From Thermobacillus sp. ZCTH02-B1 (GTDB lineage: Bacteria > Bacillota > Bacilli > Paenibacillales > Paenibacillaceae): 64,000 bases of DNA. Positions 42,465-51,667 of this stretch are shown piece by piece. Positions within the stretch are counted from its first letter, which is position 1; each line of letters opens with the position of its first letter. Both the position numbers and the translations under genes were made by a program. The stretch lies in contig NZ_LZRU01000009.1 in the NCBI RefSeq assembly GCF_002159085.1, positions 248,001-312,000 of the forward strand, given 5' to 3'. Under the pieces are notes generated by a model, which was not told where the DNA came from, searched no databases, and saw nothing but the letters and a program-made list of their open reading frames with translations.

Positions 42465-43943
42465 TCAGAGAATGATCGCGATCAGGCCGCCGGACCCTTC
42501 GTTGATGATGCGGCCGAGCGTCTCCTGCAGCTTGTAGCGCGCGTTGTCCGGCATCATCGCAATTTTGCCCTGGATCCCTTCGCGCACGATCGAATGCAGC
42601 GACCGGCCGAAAATGTCCGATTCCCAAATCTTGATCGGATCGTTCTCGAAATCCTGCATCAGATAGCGGACGAGCTCCTCGCTCTGCTTCTCCGTGCCGA
42701 TGATCGGCGCGAATTCCGACTCGACGTCGACCCGGATCATGTGGATCGACGGCGCCGTCGCCTTGAGACGGACGCCGAACCGGGAACCCTGACGGATGAT
42801 CTCCGGCTCGTCGAGCGACATTTCGGAAAGCGTCGGCGCGGCGATGCCGTAGCCCGTCGTCTTCACCATCTCGAGCGCCTCCGCAAACCGGTCGTACTCC
42901 TTCTTCGCGTGCGCAAACTCCTGCATCAGTTGCAGCAGATGGTCCTTGCCGCGGATCTCGACGCCGACCACCTCCTGGAGAATCCGGTCGTACAGCTCAT
43001 CCGGCGCGTACAGGTCGATCTCCGCCACGCCCTGGCCCAGGTTCATGCCGCTTAAGCCCGCGCGCGCGATAAAGTCGTATTCATGGAACTGCTGCACGAC
43101 CCGGTCGACGTCACGCAGCCGGCGGATGTCCTGCACCGTGTCGCGGACCGACTGCTCGAAGCTTTTGCGCAGCCAGTGATCCTCGTTCAGCACCATGACC
43201 CAGCTCGGCAGGTTGACGTTGACCTCGTGCACCGGGAATTCGTACAGCGCCTCGCGCAGCACGTTCAGAACGTCCGCTTCCCCCATCGTCGCCGCGCTGA
43301 GCGCCATGACCGGGATGTCGTATTTCGCCTGCAGCTCGCTGCGCAGCGCCTCCGTCTCGTAGGAATTCGGCCGCGTCGAGTTCACGACCATGACGAACGG
43401 CTTGCCGACTTCCTTCAGTTCCTGCACGATCCGCTCCTCCGCCTCCACGTAGGCGCTGCGCGGAATTTCGGCGATCGTGCCGTCCGTCGTCACGACGATG
43501 CCGATCGTGGAATGCTCCTGGATCACCTTGCGCGTACCGATCTCGGCCGCTTCCTGGAACGGAATCGGCTCGTCGAACCAGGGTGTCGTGATCATCCGCG
43601 GCCCGTTCTCGTCCTCGTATCCCTTGGCGCCTTCCACCGCGTAACCGACGCAGTCGACGAGCCGGACGTTCACCTCCAGCCCTTCGGAGACGCGGATCTG
43701 CACGGCCTGGTTCGGAACGAACTTCGGCTCGGTCGTCATGATCGTCCTCCCGGCGGCGCTCTGGGGCAGCTCGTCGATCGCGCGGATCCGGTCCGCCTCG
43801 TTCGTGATGTTCGGCAGCACGACCGTTTCCATGAATCGCTTGATAAAGGTCGATTTGCCGGTGCGGACGGCCCCGACGACGCCGAGGTAGACGTCTCCGC
43901 CCGTGCGTTCGGCGATGTCTTTGAAAATATCGACTTTTTCCAC
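42465..43943 (-). CDS. spoIVA: Stage IV sporulation protein A (spore coat ATPase)
   Basis: 492 residues from a GTG at 43943 with GGAGGGG upstream, exactly the B. subtilis length. It polymerises with ATP hydrolysis on the forespore surface to anchor the coat. The Walker A GAVRTGKST is at 24-32, with DCVGYAVEGAKGYE and TTDGTIAEIPRSAYVEAEERIV following. The C-terminus (YKLQETLGRIINEGSGGLIAIIL) is the region that contacts SpoVM. It lies between hup and the yphF lipoprotein gene, as in B. subtilis. Confidence 0.98.
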   Translation of the reverse strand: MEKVDIFKDIAERTGGDVYLGVVGAVRTGKSTFIKRFMETVVLPNITNEADRIRAIDELPQSAAGRTIMTTEPKFVPNQAVQIRVSEGLEVNVRLVDCVGYAVEGAKGYEDENGPRMITTPWFDEPIPFQEAAEIGTRKVIQEHSTIGIVVTTDGTIAEIPRSAYVEAEERIVQELKEVGKPFVMVVNSTRPNSYETEALRSELQAKYDIPVMALSAATMGEADVLNVLREALYEFPVHEVNVNLPSWVMVLNEDHWLRKSFEQSVRDTVQDIRRLRDVDRVVQQFHEYDFIARAGLSGMNLGQGVAEIDLYAPDELYDRILQEVVGVEIRGKDHLLQLMQEFAHAKKEYDRFAEALEMVKTTGYGIAAPTLSEMSLDEPEIIRQGSRFGVRLKATAPSIHMIRVDVESEFAPIIGTEKQSEELVRYLMQDFENDPIKIWESDIFGRSLHSIVREGIQGKIAMMPDNARYKLQETLGRIINEGSGGLIAIIL

Positions 43944-44031
43944 TCGTGATCCCCTCCATTCGATTTGACGAGAACCCCGCCGGCGGCGCCATCCGCAGTC
44001 CGCCGTCATCGAACCGTATTGGACTGGTATC

Positions 44032-44061
44032 ATCCTATTACGGACCCGTCCCGAATATGAC
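44032..44061 (-). promoter_or_regulatory. Possible sigma-E promoter of spoIVA
   Basis: GTCATATT (44061-44054) resembles a sigma-E -35. It is separated by 14 bp from AATAGGAT (44039-44032), which keeps the ATA and final T of the -10. spoIVA is transcribed by sigma-E in B. subtilis, so one is expected here. The -10 match is partial. Confidence 0.35.
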
Positions 44062-44154
44062 CCCTGTCCGGAATTTGCCGATCCGGCTGAACGCATCACT
44101 TCCTCTGCTGGTATATGACGGCATGCCGCCGTCTATGACATCGATCCGCAACAT

Positions 44155-44185
44155 GAAGAAAGGCGGAGCGTTCAAGCTCCGCCTT
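44155..44185 (-). terminator. Terminator of the yphF-type lipoprotein gene
   Basis: A 10-bp perfect stem AAGGCGGAGC/GCTCCGCCTT (44185-44176 with 44169-44160) with a 6-nt loop, then TCTTC, 24 nt after the stop. Confidence 0.8.
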
Positions 44186-44208
44186 CGTCGTGCCGATCGG
44201 CGCCTGAT

Positions 44209-44958
44209 TCATTTGTCCGGATAACGTGCGGCCGGATCGCCGTCGATCCAGTGATAGACGGGTGATTTGACCGGCACGAACAAGGTTTCGCGCACGAGCA
44301 GCTCGCGCAGATCCTCGTCCGGTGCCGGCGCCGTCCCCTTGCCCTCGACCAGCCTGCGGATGTCGGCGGCGTAATCGGCGAACACCTCGCCGCTTTCGTG
44401 CACGAGCACGTGGATCGGCTGTCCGCTGAAGACGCTGCGGATGTCCGGTTTGCGTCCGCCCAGCTTGTCGAAGTCCAGCAAGCGGAACGACGGGTAGAGC
44501 TCTTCTCCGGCCGGAAGCGCGCCGCCGTGCGACGCCGCGTATTCCTTCACGCGTTTCTCTAGATCGTTCAGCTTCTGGAGAACCGCGATGTTCAGCAGCC
44601 GGACGGTCGGCTCGGTCTCCTCGTCCAGCACGAGGAAATAGTAGTTTCCGCCCTTTTCGAAGGCCGCCGCCGGCAAATCCGAAAGATACCCGGTCCTCAG
44701 GAGCCTGGCCAAATCGACGACGAATTTCTCGTACCTCGGCGTGTCCGCGTCCGCGTTCCGGATCGGCAGAAGTCCCGTGTCCCGCCGGTATTCCTCCACC
44801 GCCGCCTGGACGATCCGGACCGCATCGCGCGGCGGCATCCGGTTCTGGGCCAGTTGCTCCTTCGGGTACAGGCATCCGGTCAGCACCGCGGACAGCAGCA
44901 GGACGACCGCCGCCGCGCGCCATGCGGAAGCGGAACGCCTCGCGGCTTGTCCCGTCAT
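44209..44958 (-). CDS. yphF: YphF-like lipoprotein
   Basis: 249 residues. A lipoprotein signal (about 1-29) ends in the lipobox LTGC. The mature part is a soluble extracytoplasmic domain (RDAVRIVQAAVEEYRRDTGLLPI, then FLVLDEETEPTVRLLN). B. subtilis YphF is also a lipoprotein encoded next to spoIVA, so the symbol rests on synteny and topology. The function is unknown; expression with sporulation genes is possible. The ATG overlaps the upstream gene by 4 nt. Confidence 0.75.
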   Translation of the reverse strand: MTGQAARRSASAWRAAAVVLLLSAVLTGCLYPKEQLAQNRMPPRDAVRIVQAAVEEYRRDTGLLPIRNADADTPRYEKFVVDLARLLRTGYLSDLPAAAFEKGGNYYFLVLDEETEPTVRLLNIAVLQKLNDLEKRVKEYAASHGGALPAGEELYPSFRLLDFDKLGGRKPDIRSVFSGQPIHVLVHESGEVFADYAADIRRLVEGKGTAPAPDEDLRELLVRETLFVPVKSPVYHWIDGDPAARYPDK

Positions 44959-45578
44959 GTCCGTCCTTCCGCTCCTTCCCTGCGGCCGTTCGCCGCGGCC
45001 GCCAACAGCTCCTCCACGGCCGCAACCGCTTCGGGCGTGAAGCCGCCGGCCGCCGTCAGCGCGCGGAACGCGCGCAGATGCCGGTCCGGATCCGCGGCGA
45101 TCGCTCCCGAGACCAGCTCCATCCGGTCCCGGCGCCCGCGCAGCCAGTTGAACCACAGCTCGTGCGCGAGCGGGACGATGTCCACGCCGCATCCGCAGGG
45201 CGCGAGGACGCGGCGCCCGGCCAGCGGCAGGATCACGTCCCGCACCCGCATCTCGTACCGGCAGCCGCGGTCCGAGACGACGAATCCGCCGACGAGCTCC
45301 ACCCGGATGCCTTCCACAAGATAATGACTCAGAATCGATTCGTAGCGCTCCGTCACGCTCCGGACCGGACGGTCGACCGCGTAAGGCGCCAGCGCCTCGT
45401 GCATCGCCCGCGCGTCGGCCGGATCCGCGTACAGGTCCAGATCGCGCGGCGGCGCGGGAAGCTCCAGGCCGCGCAGCATGAGCCCCGCGCTGCCGCCGAC
45501 AACCCAGGCGATCCCGGTCCCGGCGATCCGTTCCACGATGCGGCAGAGCGCCCGCTCCAGTCCAGCCTTGCTGTCCAT
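44955..45578 (-). CDS. Nucleotidyltransferase-fold hypothetical protein
   Basis: 207 residues from ATG 45578; a GTG at 45587 is an alternative. WVVGGSAGLMLRGLELPAPPRDLDLYAD has the minimal nucleotidyltransferase signature: a Gly-Gly-Ser turn followed by D-x-D metal ligands. The rest is helical with a possible metal-binding CGCGVD. The family contains tRNA-like, antibiotic and toxin-type transferases, so the substrate is open. It lies between the ferredoxin and lipoprotein genes and has no visible antitoxin partner. Confidence 0.7.
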   Translation of the reverse strand: MDSKAGLERALCRIVERIAGTGIAWVVGGSAGLMLRGLELPAPPRDLDLYADPADARAMHEALAPYAVDRPVRSVTERYESILSHYLVEGIRVELVGGFVVSDRGCRYEMRVRDVILPLAGRRVLAPCGCGVDIVPLAHELWFNWLRGRRDRMELVSGAIAADPDRHLRAFRALTAAGGFTPEAVAAVEELLAAAANGRREGAEGRT

Positions 45579-45594
45579 CTCCCTCACTCCGCGC

Positions 45595-45891
45595 TCAGAA
45601 GTACGGGCGGTTCACGACGCGGATATCGCCGGCTCCCGGCCGCACGACGGCCTGGCAGGCAAGCCGGAATCCCTCGTCGAATTCTTCGGGTTCCAGCCTG
45701 TCCCACTCGGCGTCCGTGATGTCCTCCAGCCATTCCGCGCCCGCCTCGATCCGGCAGCGGCAGCGGGCGCACGTGCCGCGCGTGCAGGAAAATCCCCAGT
45801 CGACGCCGGCCTTCAGCGCATGGTCCAGGATCGTCAGCCCCGCTTCGGCGGGAACGGCCGCTTCCTTCGTTCTTCCCCGCAGATAAATCAT
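45595..45891 (-). CDS. 2Fe-2S ferredoxin
   Basis: 98 residues. The plant/adrenodoxin-type cluster ligands are in FSCTRGTCARCRC (C-x4-C-x2-C, about 35-46), with the fourth Cys in FRLACQAVV near the C-terminus. DHALKAGVDWGF is a typical pre-cluster helix. It is a cytoplasmic electron carrier; the partner reductase is not in this window. It precedes the nucleotidyltransferase-like gene by 16 nt. Confidence 0.92.
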   Translation of the reverse strand: MIYLRGRTKEAAVPAEAGLTILDHALKAGVDWGFSCTRGTCARCRCRIEAGAEWLEDITDAEWDRLEPEEFDEGFRLACQAVVRPGAGDIRVVNRPYF

Positions 45892-45912
45892 GCATCCTAC
45901 TCCTTCGGCCGT

Positions 45913-46104
45913 CTAGGCCAGAATCACGATCAGGCCGAGCAGCGAGCCGACCAGCAGCATGAGAACCGCGACGGTCGAAACAAGGATACGCATGAATCCT
46001 TTCGTTCTGAGGCGCGCAAACGTGATCGCCACGGCCGACAGCACCATCAGCCCGATGCTGCTCAGCGCAATCCACATCGTGGTCAGGCCATTCATGTCCG
46101 TCAT
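45913..46104 (-). CDS. yphE: DUF2768 small membrane protein (YphE-like)
   Basis: 63 residues from an ATG at 46104; other starts (ATG 46095, TTG 46122) are possible because ribosome-site spacing is poor for each. Two membrane helices are visible (ALSSIGLMVLSAVAITFA and ILVSTVAVLMLLVGSLLGLI) joined by a short basic loop (RLRTKGFMR). The size and the position between gpsA and spoIVA match B. subtilis yphE. The function is unknown. Confidence 0.75.
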   Translation of the reverse strand: MTDMNGLTTMWIALSSIGLMVLSAVAITFARLRTKGFMRILVSTVAVLMLLVGSLLGLIVILA

Positions 46105-46162
46105 CTTCTCCACTTCGCGCAAAGTTCCTGAACATTATACCACCACGGCCGCGTCGCAGGCA

Positions 46163-46192
46163 AAGCAAAAGCCGGCCCCGACCGGACCGGCT
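46163..46192 (-). terminator. Terminator of spoVIF
   Basis: AGCCGGTCC pairs with GGCCGGCT on the minus strand (46192-46184 with 46177-46170, a small internal mismatch), followed by TTTGCTTTG, 10 nt after the stop. Confidence 0.75.
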
Positions 46193-46202
46193 GCGCGCAG
46201 GA

Positions 46203-46478
46203 TCAGCGGATCATCGTGCGGATCAGCGCTTCCAGACGCTCCATGTTCATGCCGCTTTTGCGGACCGCCTGGACGATGTCGTTCACCGTATCCTCCGAAA
46301 CGGGCACGTTCGCGACGGCCGCCACCTGCCGGATCAGGCGGCGCAGTTCCGCTTCGTTCTGGAGCGTCCGCGCCGTCACGGAGCCGGCCAGCTTCTTCAC
46401 CTGCTGCTCGCTGATCGGCTTGCCCGTCTTTTTCCTGACGACGTTCAGCACATCCTTGGACAAGTTCTTGCCGCTCAT
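46203..46478 (-). CDS. spoVIF: Stage VI sporulation protein F
   Basis: 91 residues from ATG 46478 with GGAGGAGGGG upstream. MSGKNLSKDVLNVVRKKTGK at the N-terminus and ISEQQVKKLAGSVTARTLQ, then the helical ELRRLIRQVAAVANVPVSED region are the conserved parts of SpoVIF (YjcC) proteins, needed for late coat assembly and spore resistance. In B. subtilis the gene is elsewhere; here it sits downstream of gpsA. It has its own terminator. Confidence 0.85.
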   Translation of the reverse strand: MSGKNLSKDVLNVVRKKTGKPISEQQVKKLAGSVTARTLQNEAELRRLIRQVAAVANVPVSEDTVNDIVQAVRKSGMNMERLEALIRTMIR

Positions 46479-46571
46479 GGCACCCCTCCTCCGTCGTGCT
46501 GCATGCATCATATGCGGAGGAGGGACAATTGGTGCGGACGGTCGTCCGCCCGTCATCGGCGGCGAGGCGGT

Positions 46572-47609
46572 TCATTCCGCCTCCAGCCAGGCCTTTGCCA
46601 CCTCTTCGCTCTCGTGCGTCCGGACGCGGCCCATCAGCGATTCCACCGCCGCCTTCGGCGATTTGCCCTCGAACAGGACGGCGTGCAGCTGCTCCGTGAT
46701 CGGCATCGAAACGCCGTACCGGCGGCTCAGCTCCCGGGCGGCCCGCGTCGTGCCGATGCCCTCGACGGCCATGCCCATCTTCGCGAGCACCTCGTCGACG
46801 CTCATGCCCTGCGCCAGCATCGATCCCGCCCGCCAATTGCGGCTGTGCCGGCTCGTGCACGTCACGACGAGATCCCCGACCCCCGCCAGCCCGGCGAACG
46901 TCAGAAGCTGGGCGCCCATCGCCTGCCCGAGGCGCCCGATTTCGGCCAGTCCGCGCGTGATCAGGGCGGCCTTCGCGTTGTCCCCGTAGCCGAGGCCGTC
47001 GGACAGGCCCGCGCCGAGCGCGATGATGTTCTTGATCGCACCCGCGACCTCCACGCCGATCACGTCCGGATTCGTGTACACGCGAAAATAGGAATTCATG
47101 AAATAGTCCTGCACCGCTTCCGCGGCCCGTTTCGAACGCGACGCGGCGACGACCGTCGTCGGGCAGCGGCGGACGACTTCCTCCGCATGGCTCGGTCCCG
47201 ACAGCACGGCGATCGTCTCCTCCGGACGCCCGGTTTCCTCGGCGATGATCGTGCTGATCCGCTTGAGCGTGTCCCGCTCAAACCCCTTCACGGCGTGGAC
47301 AATCCAGGCATTCCGCGGAAGGGCGCCGGCGGCCTTGCGCGCCACCTCCCGGGCGGACGCGGATGTGGCGGCAAACACCACGAGTTCTGCGCCGTCAAGC
47401 GCCTCGCCGATGTCGGTCACCGCACGGATCCGTTCGCTCAGCTGGACGCCCGGCAGGTAGGCGCTGTTCGTGCGAAGCCGGTTGATTTCGTCCGCCTGTT
47501 CCGCCCGCCTCGTCCACAATGACACGTCGCAGCCGTTGTCGGCCAGCACGCTCGCGAGAGCCGTTCCCCAGCTCCCGGCCACAAGCACGGCAACCCGCTT
47601 ATTTTCCAT
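46572..47609 (-). CDS. gpsA: NAD(P)-dependent glycerol-3-phosphate dehydrogenase
   Basis: 345 residues. It reduces DHAP to sn-glycerol-3-phosphate for phospholipids. HAVKGFERDTLKRIS, VLSGPSHAEEV, the catalytic-Lys block EVAGAIKNIIALGAGLSDGLGYGDNAKAAL (in part) and GLAGVGDLVVTCTSRHSRN are intact. The N-terminal Rossmann loop, normally GAGSWG, reads VAGSWG (10-15): the first glycine is Val (codon GTG). It overlaps plsY by 11 nt; PlsY uses the product with acyl-phosphate, so the two genes form a lipid unit. Confidence 0.95.
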   Translation of the reverse strand: MENKRVAVLVAGSWGTALASVLADNGCDVSLWTRRAEQADEINRLRTNSAYLPGVQLSERIRAVTDIGEALDGAELVVFAATSASAREVARKAAGALPRNAWIVHAVKGFERDTLKRISTIIAEETGRPEETIAVLSGPSHAEEVVRRCPTTVVAASRSKRAAEAVQDYFMNSYFRVYTNPDVIGVEVAGAIKNIIALGAGLSDGLGYGDNAKAALITRGLAEIGRLGQAMGAQLLTFAGLAGVGDLVVTCTSRHSRNWRAGSMLAQGMSVDEVLAKMGMAVEGIGTTRAARELSRRYGVSMPITEQLHAVLFEGKSPKAAVESLMGRVRTHESEEVAKAWLEAE

Positions 47610-48213
47610 GCTGCACTCCTTTCCCGGTCCCGAGTTTGTGCTCCTGCCCCCGGACGAGCTTCACGATATTCGTACGATGACGGATGAATGCGTAAGCCCA
47701 GATGAGCAGGCTGGCCCAAAACAGCTCGCGGGGCATGGAGAGCACCAGGATGAAGACCGGCAGCAGGGTGACGAAGATGAGTGAGCCGAGCGAGACATAG
47801 CGGGTGAGCGCCACCGCCGCGATCGCGATGACGCCGGCGATGAGGGCCGGCCAGAACGCGATCGTCGCCATGACGCCGATCGTCGTCGCGATGCCCTTGC
47901 CGCCCTTGAAGCGGAACCAGATCGGCCAGTTGTGGCCGGTGATCGCGGCGGCTCCGCAGAGGATCGGCACCCACGGCTGGCCGTCGCCCAGCCATTTCCC
48001 GAGCAGCACGGCGGCGATCCCCTTGCCCACGTCGAGCAGGAAGACGACGGCGGCCGGCCCCTTGCCGAGCACGCGCAGCGTGTTCGTCGCGCCTGCGTTG
48101 CCGCTTCCGTACTTCCGGATGTCGATCCCCTTCACCCAGCGGGCGATCAGGATGCTGAACGATACGGATCCGAGCAGATAGCTCGCCGCGACAGCGATGA
48201 TCGAAGCAAGCAC
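47599..48213 (-). CDS. plsY: Glycerol-3-phosphate acyltransferase PlsY
   Basis: 204 residues with about five membrane helices. It acylates glycerol-3-phosphate from acyl-phosphate in the membrane. SVSFSILIARWVKGIDIRKYGSGNAGATNTLRVLGK is the first catalytic loop (shown in part by its SGNAGATN core). GHNWPIWFRFKGGKGIATTIG holds the conserved His and Lys-Gly-Gly-Lys-Gly. The gene precedes gpsA in the transcript and follows der by 13 nt. Confidence 0.97.
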   Translation of the reverse strand: MLASIIAVAASYLLGSVSFSILIARWVKGIDIRKYGSGNAGATNTLRVLGKGPAAVVFLLDVGKGIAAVLLGKWLGDGQPWVPILCGAAAITGHNWPIWFRFKGGKGIATTIGVMATIAFWPALIAGVIAIAAVALTRYVSLGSLIFVTLLPVFILVLSMPRELFWASLLIWAYAFIRHRTNIVKLVRGQEHKLGTGKGVQHGK

Positions 48214-48226
48214 CGTGGACTCTCCC

Positions 48227-49549
48227 CTAATCCTCGTCTGACTTCCTGCGCACGATGATGCGGATCGGCGTCCCCTCGAAGGCGAACGCTTCCCGGATCT
48301 TGTTCTCCAGATAACGCGAATAGGAGAAATGCATCAATTCGGGGTCGTTCGCGAACAGCACGATCGTCGGCGGCTTGACCGCCACCTGCGTCGCGTAGTG
48401 GATGCGCAGCCGCTTCCCCTTGTCCGAGGGCGGCGGATTGACCGCGATGGCGTCCGCGACGATGTCGTTCAGGAGATGCGTCTGAACCCGCATCGCATGC
48501 TGCTCGGCCACATGCTCCACGACGGGCAGCAGCTTGTGCAGACGAAGCTTCGTCTTCGCCGACAGGAACACGATCGGCGCGTAGTCCATGAACTGGAAAT
48601 GGTCGCGGATGCGCAGCTCGAACTGGCGCATCGTCTTGTCGTCCTTCTCGACGGCATCCCACTTGTTCACGACGAGCACCGAGGCCTTGCCCGCCTCGTG
48701 GGCATAGCCGGCGATGTGCTTGTCCTGTTCGGTAATGCCCTCGACCGCGTCGATCAGCACAAGCGCGACATCGGCCCGCTCGATCGCCTTGAGCGACCGG
48801 AGCACGCTGTATTTCTCCGTCGTCTCGTAAATGCGGCCCCGCTTGCGCATGCCGGCGGTATCGATCAGCACGAACTTCCGTCCGTCCTTCTCGAACGGCG
48901 TGTCGATCGCGTCGCGCGTCGTGCCCGCCACATCGCTGACGATGACCCGTTCTTCGCCCAGGATGGCGTTCACGAGCGAAGATTTGCCGACGTTCGGGCG
49001 GCCGATGATCGCCACCCGGATCACGTCGTCGTTGTACGCTTCCTCCGTCTGTTCCGGAAGCGACTCGGCCACCCGGTCGAGCAGATCACCGATGCCGGTG
49101 CCGTGCACGCCGGAAATCGGAACCGGCTCGCCGAAGCCCAGGCTGTAGAAGTCGTATGCGGCGTCGGCCTTCTTCGGATTGTCCACCTTGTTCACCGCGA
49201 CGACGACGGGTTTGCCCGAGCGGAACAGCAGGCGCGCCACTTCCTCGTCGGAGGGCGTAAGCCCGGCCTTGCCGTCCACCATGAAGATGATCACGTCGGC
49301 TTCGTCGATGGCGAGTTCGGCCTGCGCCCGCACCGACCGCATGATCTCGTCGCCGGCATCGATTTCGATGCCGCCGGTGTCCACGAGGCTGAACGTCTTG
49401 CCGCACCATTCGGCCGAACTGTAGATGCGGTCGCGGGTAACGCCGGGCTTGTCTTCCACAATGGCCAGCCGATCCCCGATGATGCGGTTGAAGACCGTGG
49501 ACTTGCCGACATTGGGCCGCCCGACGATCGCGACTACGGGTCTTGCCAT
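48227..49549 (-). CDS. der: Ribosome biogenesis GTPase Der (EngA)
   Basis: 440 residues from ATG 49549 (AAGGAG at 8-nt spacing). Two tandem GTPase domains: G1 GRPNVGKST (10-18) with DTGGIE and NKVD, then GRPNVGKSS near 185 with DTAGMRKRG and NKWD. A C-terminal KH-like domain ends in [20 protein letters not shown]. It is required for 50S assembly. It is probably the first gene of der-plsY-gpsA. Confidence 0.98.
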   Translation of the reverse strand: MARPVVAIVGRPNVGKSTVFNRIIGDRLAIVEDKPGVTRDRIYSSAEWCGKTFSLVDTGGIEIDAGDEIMRSVRAQAELAIDEADVIIFMVDGKAGLTPSDEEVARLLFRSGKPVVVAVNKVDNPKKADAAYDFYSLGFGEPVPISGVHGTGIGDLLDRVAESLPEQTEEAYNDDVIRVAIIGRPNVGKSSLVNAILGEERVIVSDVAGTTRDAIDTPFEKDGRKFVLIDTAGMRKRGRIYETTEKYSVLRSLKAIERADVALVLIDAVEGITEQDKHIAGYAHEAGKASVLVVNKWDAVEKDDKTMRQFELRIRDHFQFMDYAPIVFLSAKTKLRLHKLLPVVEHVAEQHAMRVQTHLLNDIVADAIAVNPPPSDKGKRLRIHYATQVAVKPPTIVLFANDPELMHFSYSRYLENKIREAFAFEGTPIRIIVRRKSDED

Positions 49550-49656
49550 CTTGCCCACTCCTTGACAAACTTTCGACCAGACTGCTGCGATCGGAAACCT
49601 TTACTAATATACCACACCCGAGCCATTTCCCGGAAATCGGCCGTTCGGCCCGCCCG

Positions 49657-50208
49657 TCAGGCCTGCGGCCGCAGGCGTCCGGCCAGCGACGCCCCGCCGC
49701 GGGCAAGCAGCGTGACCGTCCGCGCGGCAAGCAGCGAGAGCGTCAGGCCGTCCAGCCAGCCCCAGGCTCCGGCCGGCGCGGGGGCGAACCGGTCCGCCGC
49801 GATCGCGGCGAGCGTGACGGCGGCGAACTGCGCGCGGAAACGGCCGGACGCGGCGGCCGCAAGCACCCCCGCCGCCAGCGCCCCGTCCAGACGTTCATCC
49901 CAGATGATGAACACCGGATCTTCCGCATATAATTTCCTGAGCCAGCTCCAGACAAAGCCTGCGGACAGGGCTCCGAAGATCGCCTGAAGGCGCTCGCCGG
50001 CGCCGGCGCCCCGGAGCAGCGCGCAGGCGCAGATGAGCGCGGCCGTCTTCGGTGCCGCCGCGTGGCCGAATCCGCAGGCGGCAAGCACCGCGGCGGCCAG
50101 AACGGCAAGCGGGGCGGACACATCGTCGAGGAGCTGCCTCTTCCATCCGGTCGCCAGCAGGATGCCCGCCACCGCCAGCACCCAGGCCGTCGTGAATCCA
50201 GCATTCAC
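49657..50208 (-). CDS. yphA: YphA-like membrane protein
   Basis: 183 residues from a GTG at 50208 (GGAGG, 7-nt spacing); an ATG at 50214 touches the ribosome site. About five hydrophobic Ala/Leu-rich helices are visible (WVLAVAGILLATGW, LAVLAAAVLAACGF, IFGALSAGFVWSWL and others), with EDPVFIIWDERLDGALAAGV in a loop. The position between der and ypfD matches B. subtilis yphA. The function is unknown; the symbol rests on synteny. Confidence 0.7.
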   Translation of the reverse strand: MNAGFTTAWVLAVAGILLATGWKRQLLDDVSAPLAVLAAAVLAACGFGHAAAPKTAALICACALLRGAGAGERLQAIFGALSAGFVWSWLRKLYAEDPVFIIWDERLDGALAAGVLAAAASGRFRAQFAAVTLAAIAADRFAPAPAGAWGWLDGLTLSLLAARTVTLLARGGASLAGRLRPQA

Positions 50209-50277
50209 CGTCATCCCTCCCCGCCCTATTATGCGTCGGAGGGATGCATCCGTTGCGCTTCGGAAGGAACCGCAGCA

Positions 50278-50323
50278 AGGGCCGCCCCCGCTCGGATCGG
50301 CGATCCGGTGAAGGCGGCCCCTG
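50278..50323 (-). terminator. Probable terminator of the cmk-plsC-ypfD operon
   Basis: GGGCCGCC pairs with GGCGGCCC across an inner CGGATCG...GATCCG hairpin on the minus strand, about 15 nt after the ypfD stop. The following T-tract is weak (TTGCTG), so the call is moderate. Confidence 0.5.
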
Positions 50324-50335
50324 GTCGGCGTCGGT

Positions 50336-51568
50336 TTATTTAAGTTTGCTGAGTTTGTCGCCGAAGCGCTCGCCGAGCGTGAAGCTCAGATTTTCCCTCG
50401 GAACGGTTTCGATGTGTTCGCGGCCGCCCCTGCCGCGATCCCGTGCCGGCGGTTCCGGCGCTTTCTCGGTTGCCTTGATGCTGAGCGAAATCCGCTTCTC
50501 GGCCGGATTGAAGTCCAGCACCTTCGCCTTCACTTCCTGGCCTTCCTTCAGCACTTCGTGCGGCGTCGCGATGTGGCGGTGCGCGATCTGCGAAATGTGG
50601 ACGAGGCCTTCCACGCCGGGCGCCACTTCAACGAACGCGCCGAAGTTGACGATGCGCTTCACGACGCCGGTGACGATGTCGCCCACATGGAACTTGTCGG
50701 CTGCAAGGTCCCACGGACCGGGCTGCGCCGCCTTGATGCTCAGGCTGATTTTGCCCGCCTCGGGATCGACCTTGAGCACCTTGACCTTGACCTTGTCGCC
50801 TTCGGAGACGACATCCCGCGGATGGGGAACGTGCGTCCAGGCCATCTCGGACACGTGCACGAGGCCGTCGACCCCGCCGACGTCGACGAACGCGCCGAAC
50901 GGCGTCAGCCGCTGCACGGTGCCCTCGATGATCTGGCCCGGCTGCAGCGATTCCATGACGCGGCGCTTGTTCGCTTCGTACTCTTCCTCGAGCACTTCCT
51001 TCGCCGACAGGATGACCTTGTTCGTCGCCTTGTCGAGCTCCTTGATCTTCACGCGCAGCTTGCGGCCCTTGTAACCGCTGAAGTCTTCGACGTAATGGCG
51101 CTCGACCATCGACGCCGGGATGAAGCCGCGCACGCCCACGTCGACGACAAGGCCGCCCTTGACGACGTCGGCGACCGTCACCTCGAGCACTTCACCCTTC
51201 TCGAACTGCTCCTGGAGCCGATCCCACGCCTTCTCGGCGTCGACCTGGCGCTTCGAGAGGATGAGGCGCTCCTTGTCGTCGTCGATGCTGATGACCTTGA
51301 GTTCTACCTCCTGGCCGACCTGGACGGCGTCCGCCGCGTTCTCGAGCGGAACCGCCGACAGCTCCCGGAGCGGAATGACACCGTCATATTTATATCCAAG
51401 GCTCACGTAAGCCTGGTTGTTTTCGATCTTGATGACCGTGCCCTTCACCTTGTCGCCCTTCTTCAGGGTGACCACCTGGTCCAGATCCGGCTCCGTGATG
51501 GTCTCCGCCGCGGTACCGGCTTGTTGCTCCGCTGCCGCGGTTTCCAGGTTTTTCGTTTCTTCAGACAT
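50336..51568 (-). CDS. ypfD: S1 domain RNA-binding protein (YpfD, 30S ribosomal protein S1 homologue)
   Basis: 410 residues from ATG 51568 (AGGAGG, 9-nt spacing; GTG 51574 is too close). Four S1 OB-fold repeats are visible: about 36-104 (GDKVKGTVIKIENNQAYVSLG), 120-190, 207-277 (GQIIEGTVQRLTPFGAFVDVG) and 292-361 (GDIVTGVVKRIVNFGAFVEV). A basic RGRGG tail follows. Firmicutes S1 homologues have four repeats, not six, and their ribosomal role is debated. It follows cmk and plsC, as in B. subtilis. Confidence 0.93.
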   Translation of the reverse strand: MSEETKNLETAAAEQQAGTAAETITEPDLDQVVTLKKGDKVKGTVIKIENNQAYVSLGYKYDGVIPLRELSAVPLENAADAVQVGQEVELKVISIDDDKERLILSKRQVDAEKAWDRLQEQFEKGEVLEVTVADVVKGGLVVDVGVRGFIPASMVERHYVEDFSGYKGRKLRVKIKELDKATNKVILSAKEVLEEEYEANKRRVMESLQPGQIIEGTVQRLTPFGAFVDVGGVDGLVHVSEMAWTHVPHPRDVVSEGDKVKVKVLKVDPEAGKISLSIKAAQPGPWDLAADKFHVGDIVTGVVKRIVNFGAFVEVAPGVEGLVHISQIAHRHIATPHEVLKEGQEVKAKVLDFNPAEKRISLSIKATEKAPEPPARDRGRGGREHIETVPRENLSFTLGERFGDKLSKLK

Positions 51569-51667
51569 GGACACTAACCTCCTCGATTCTGCCCCAACTT
51601 TATTTAAACCCGCCGGCCGCGCGTGAAACGGACCGGCGCATTTAAAACGGATGAAAAGTGCATTTGG

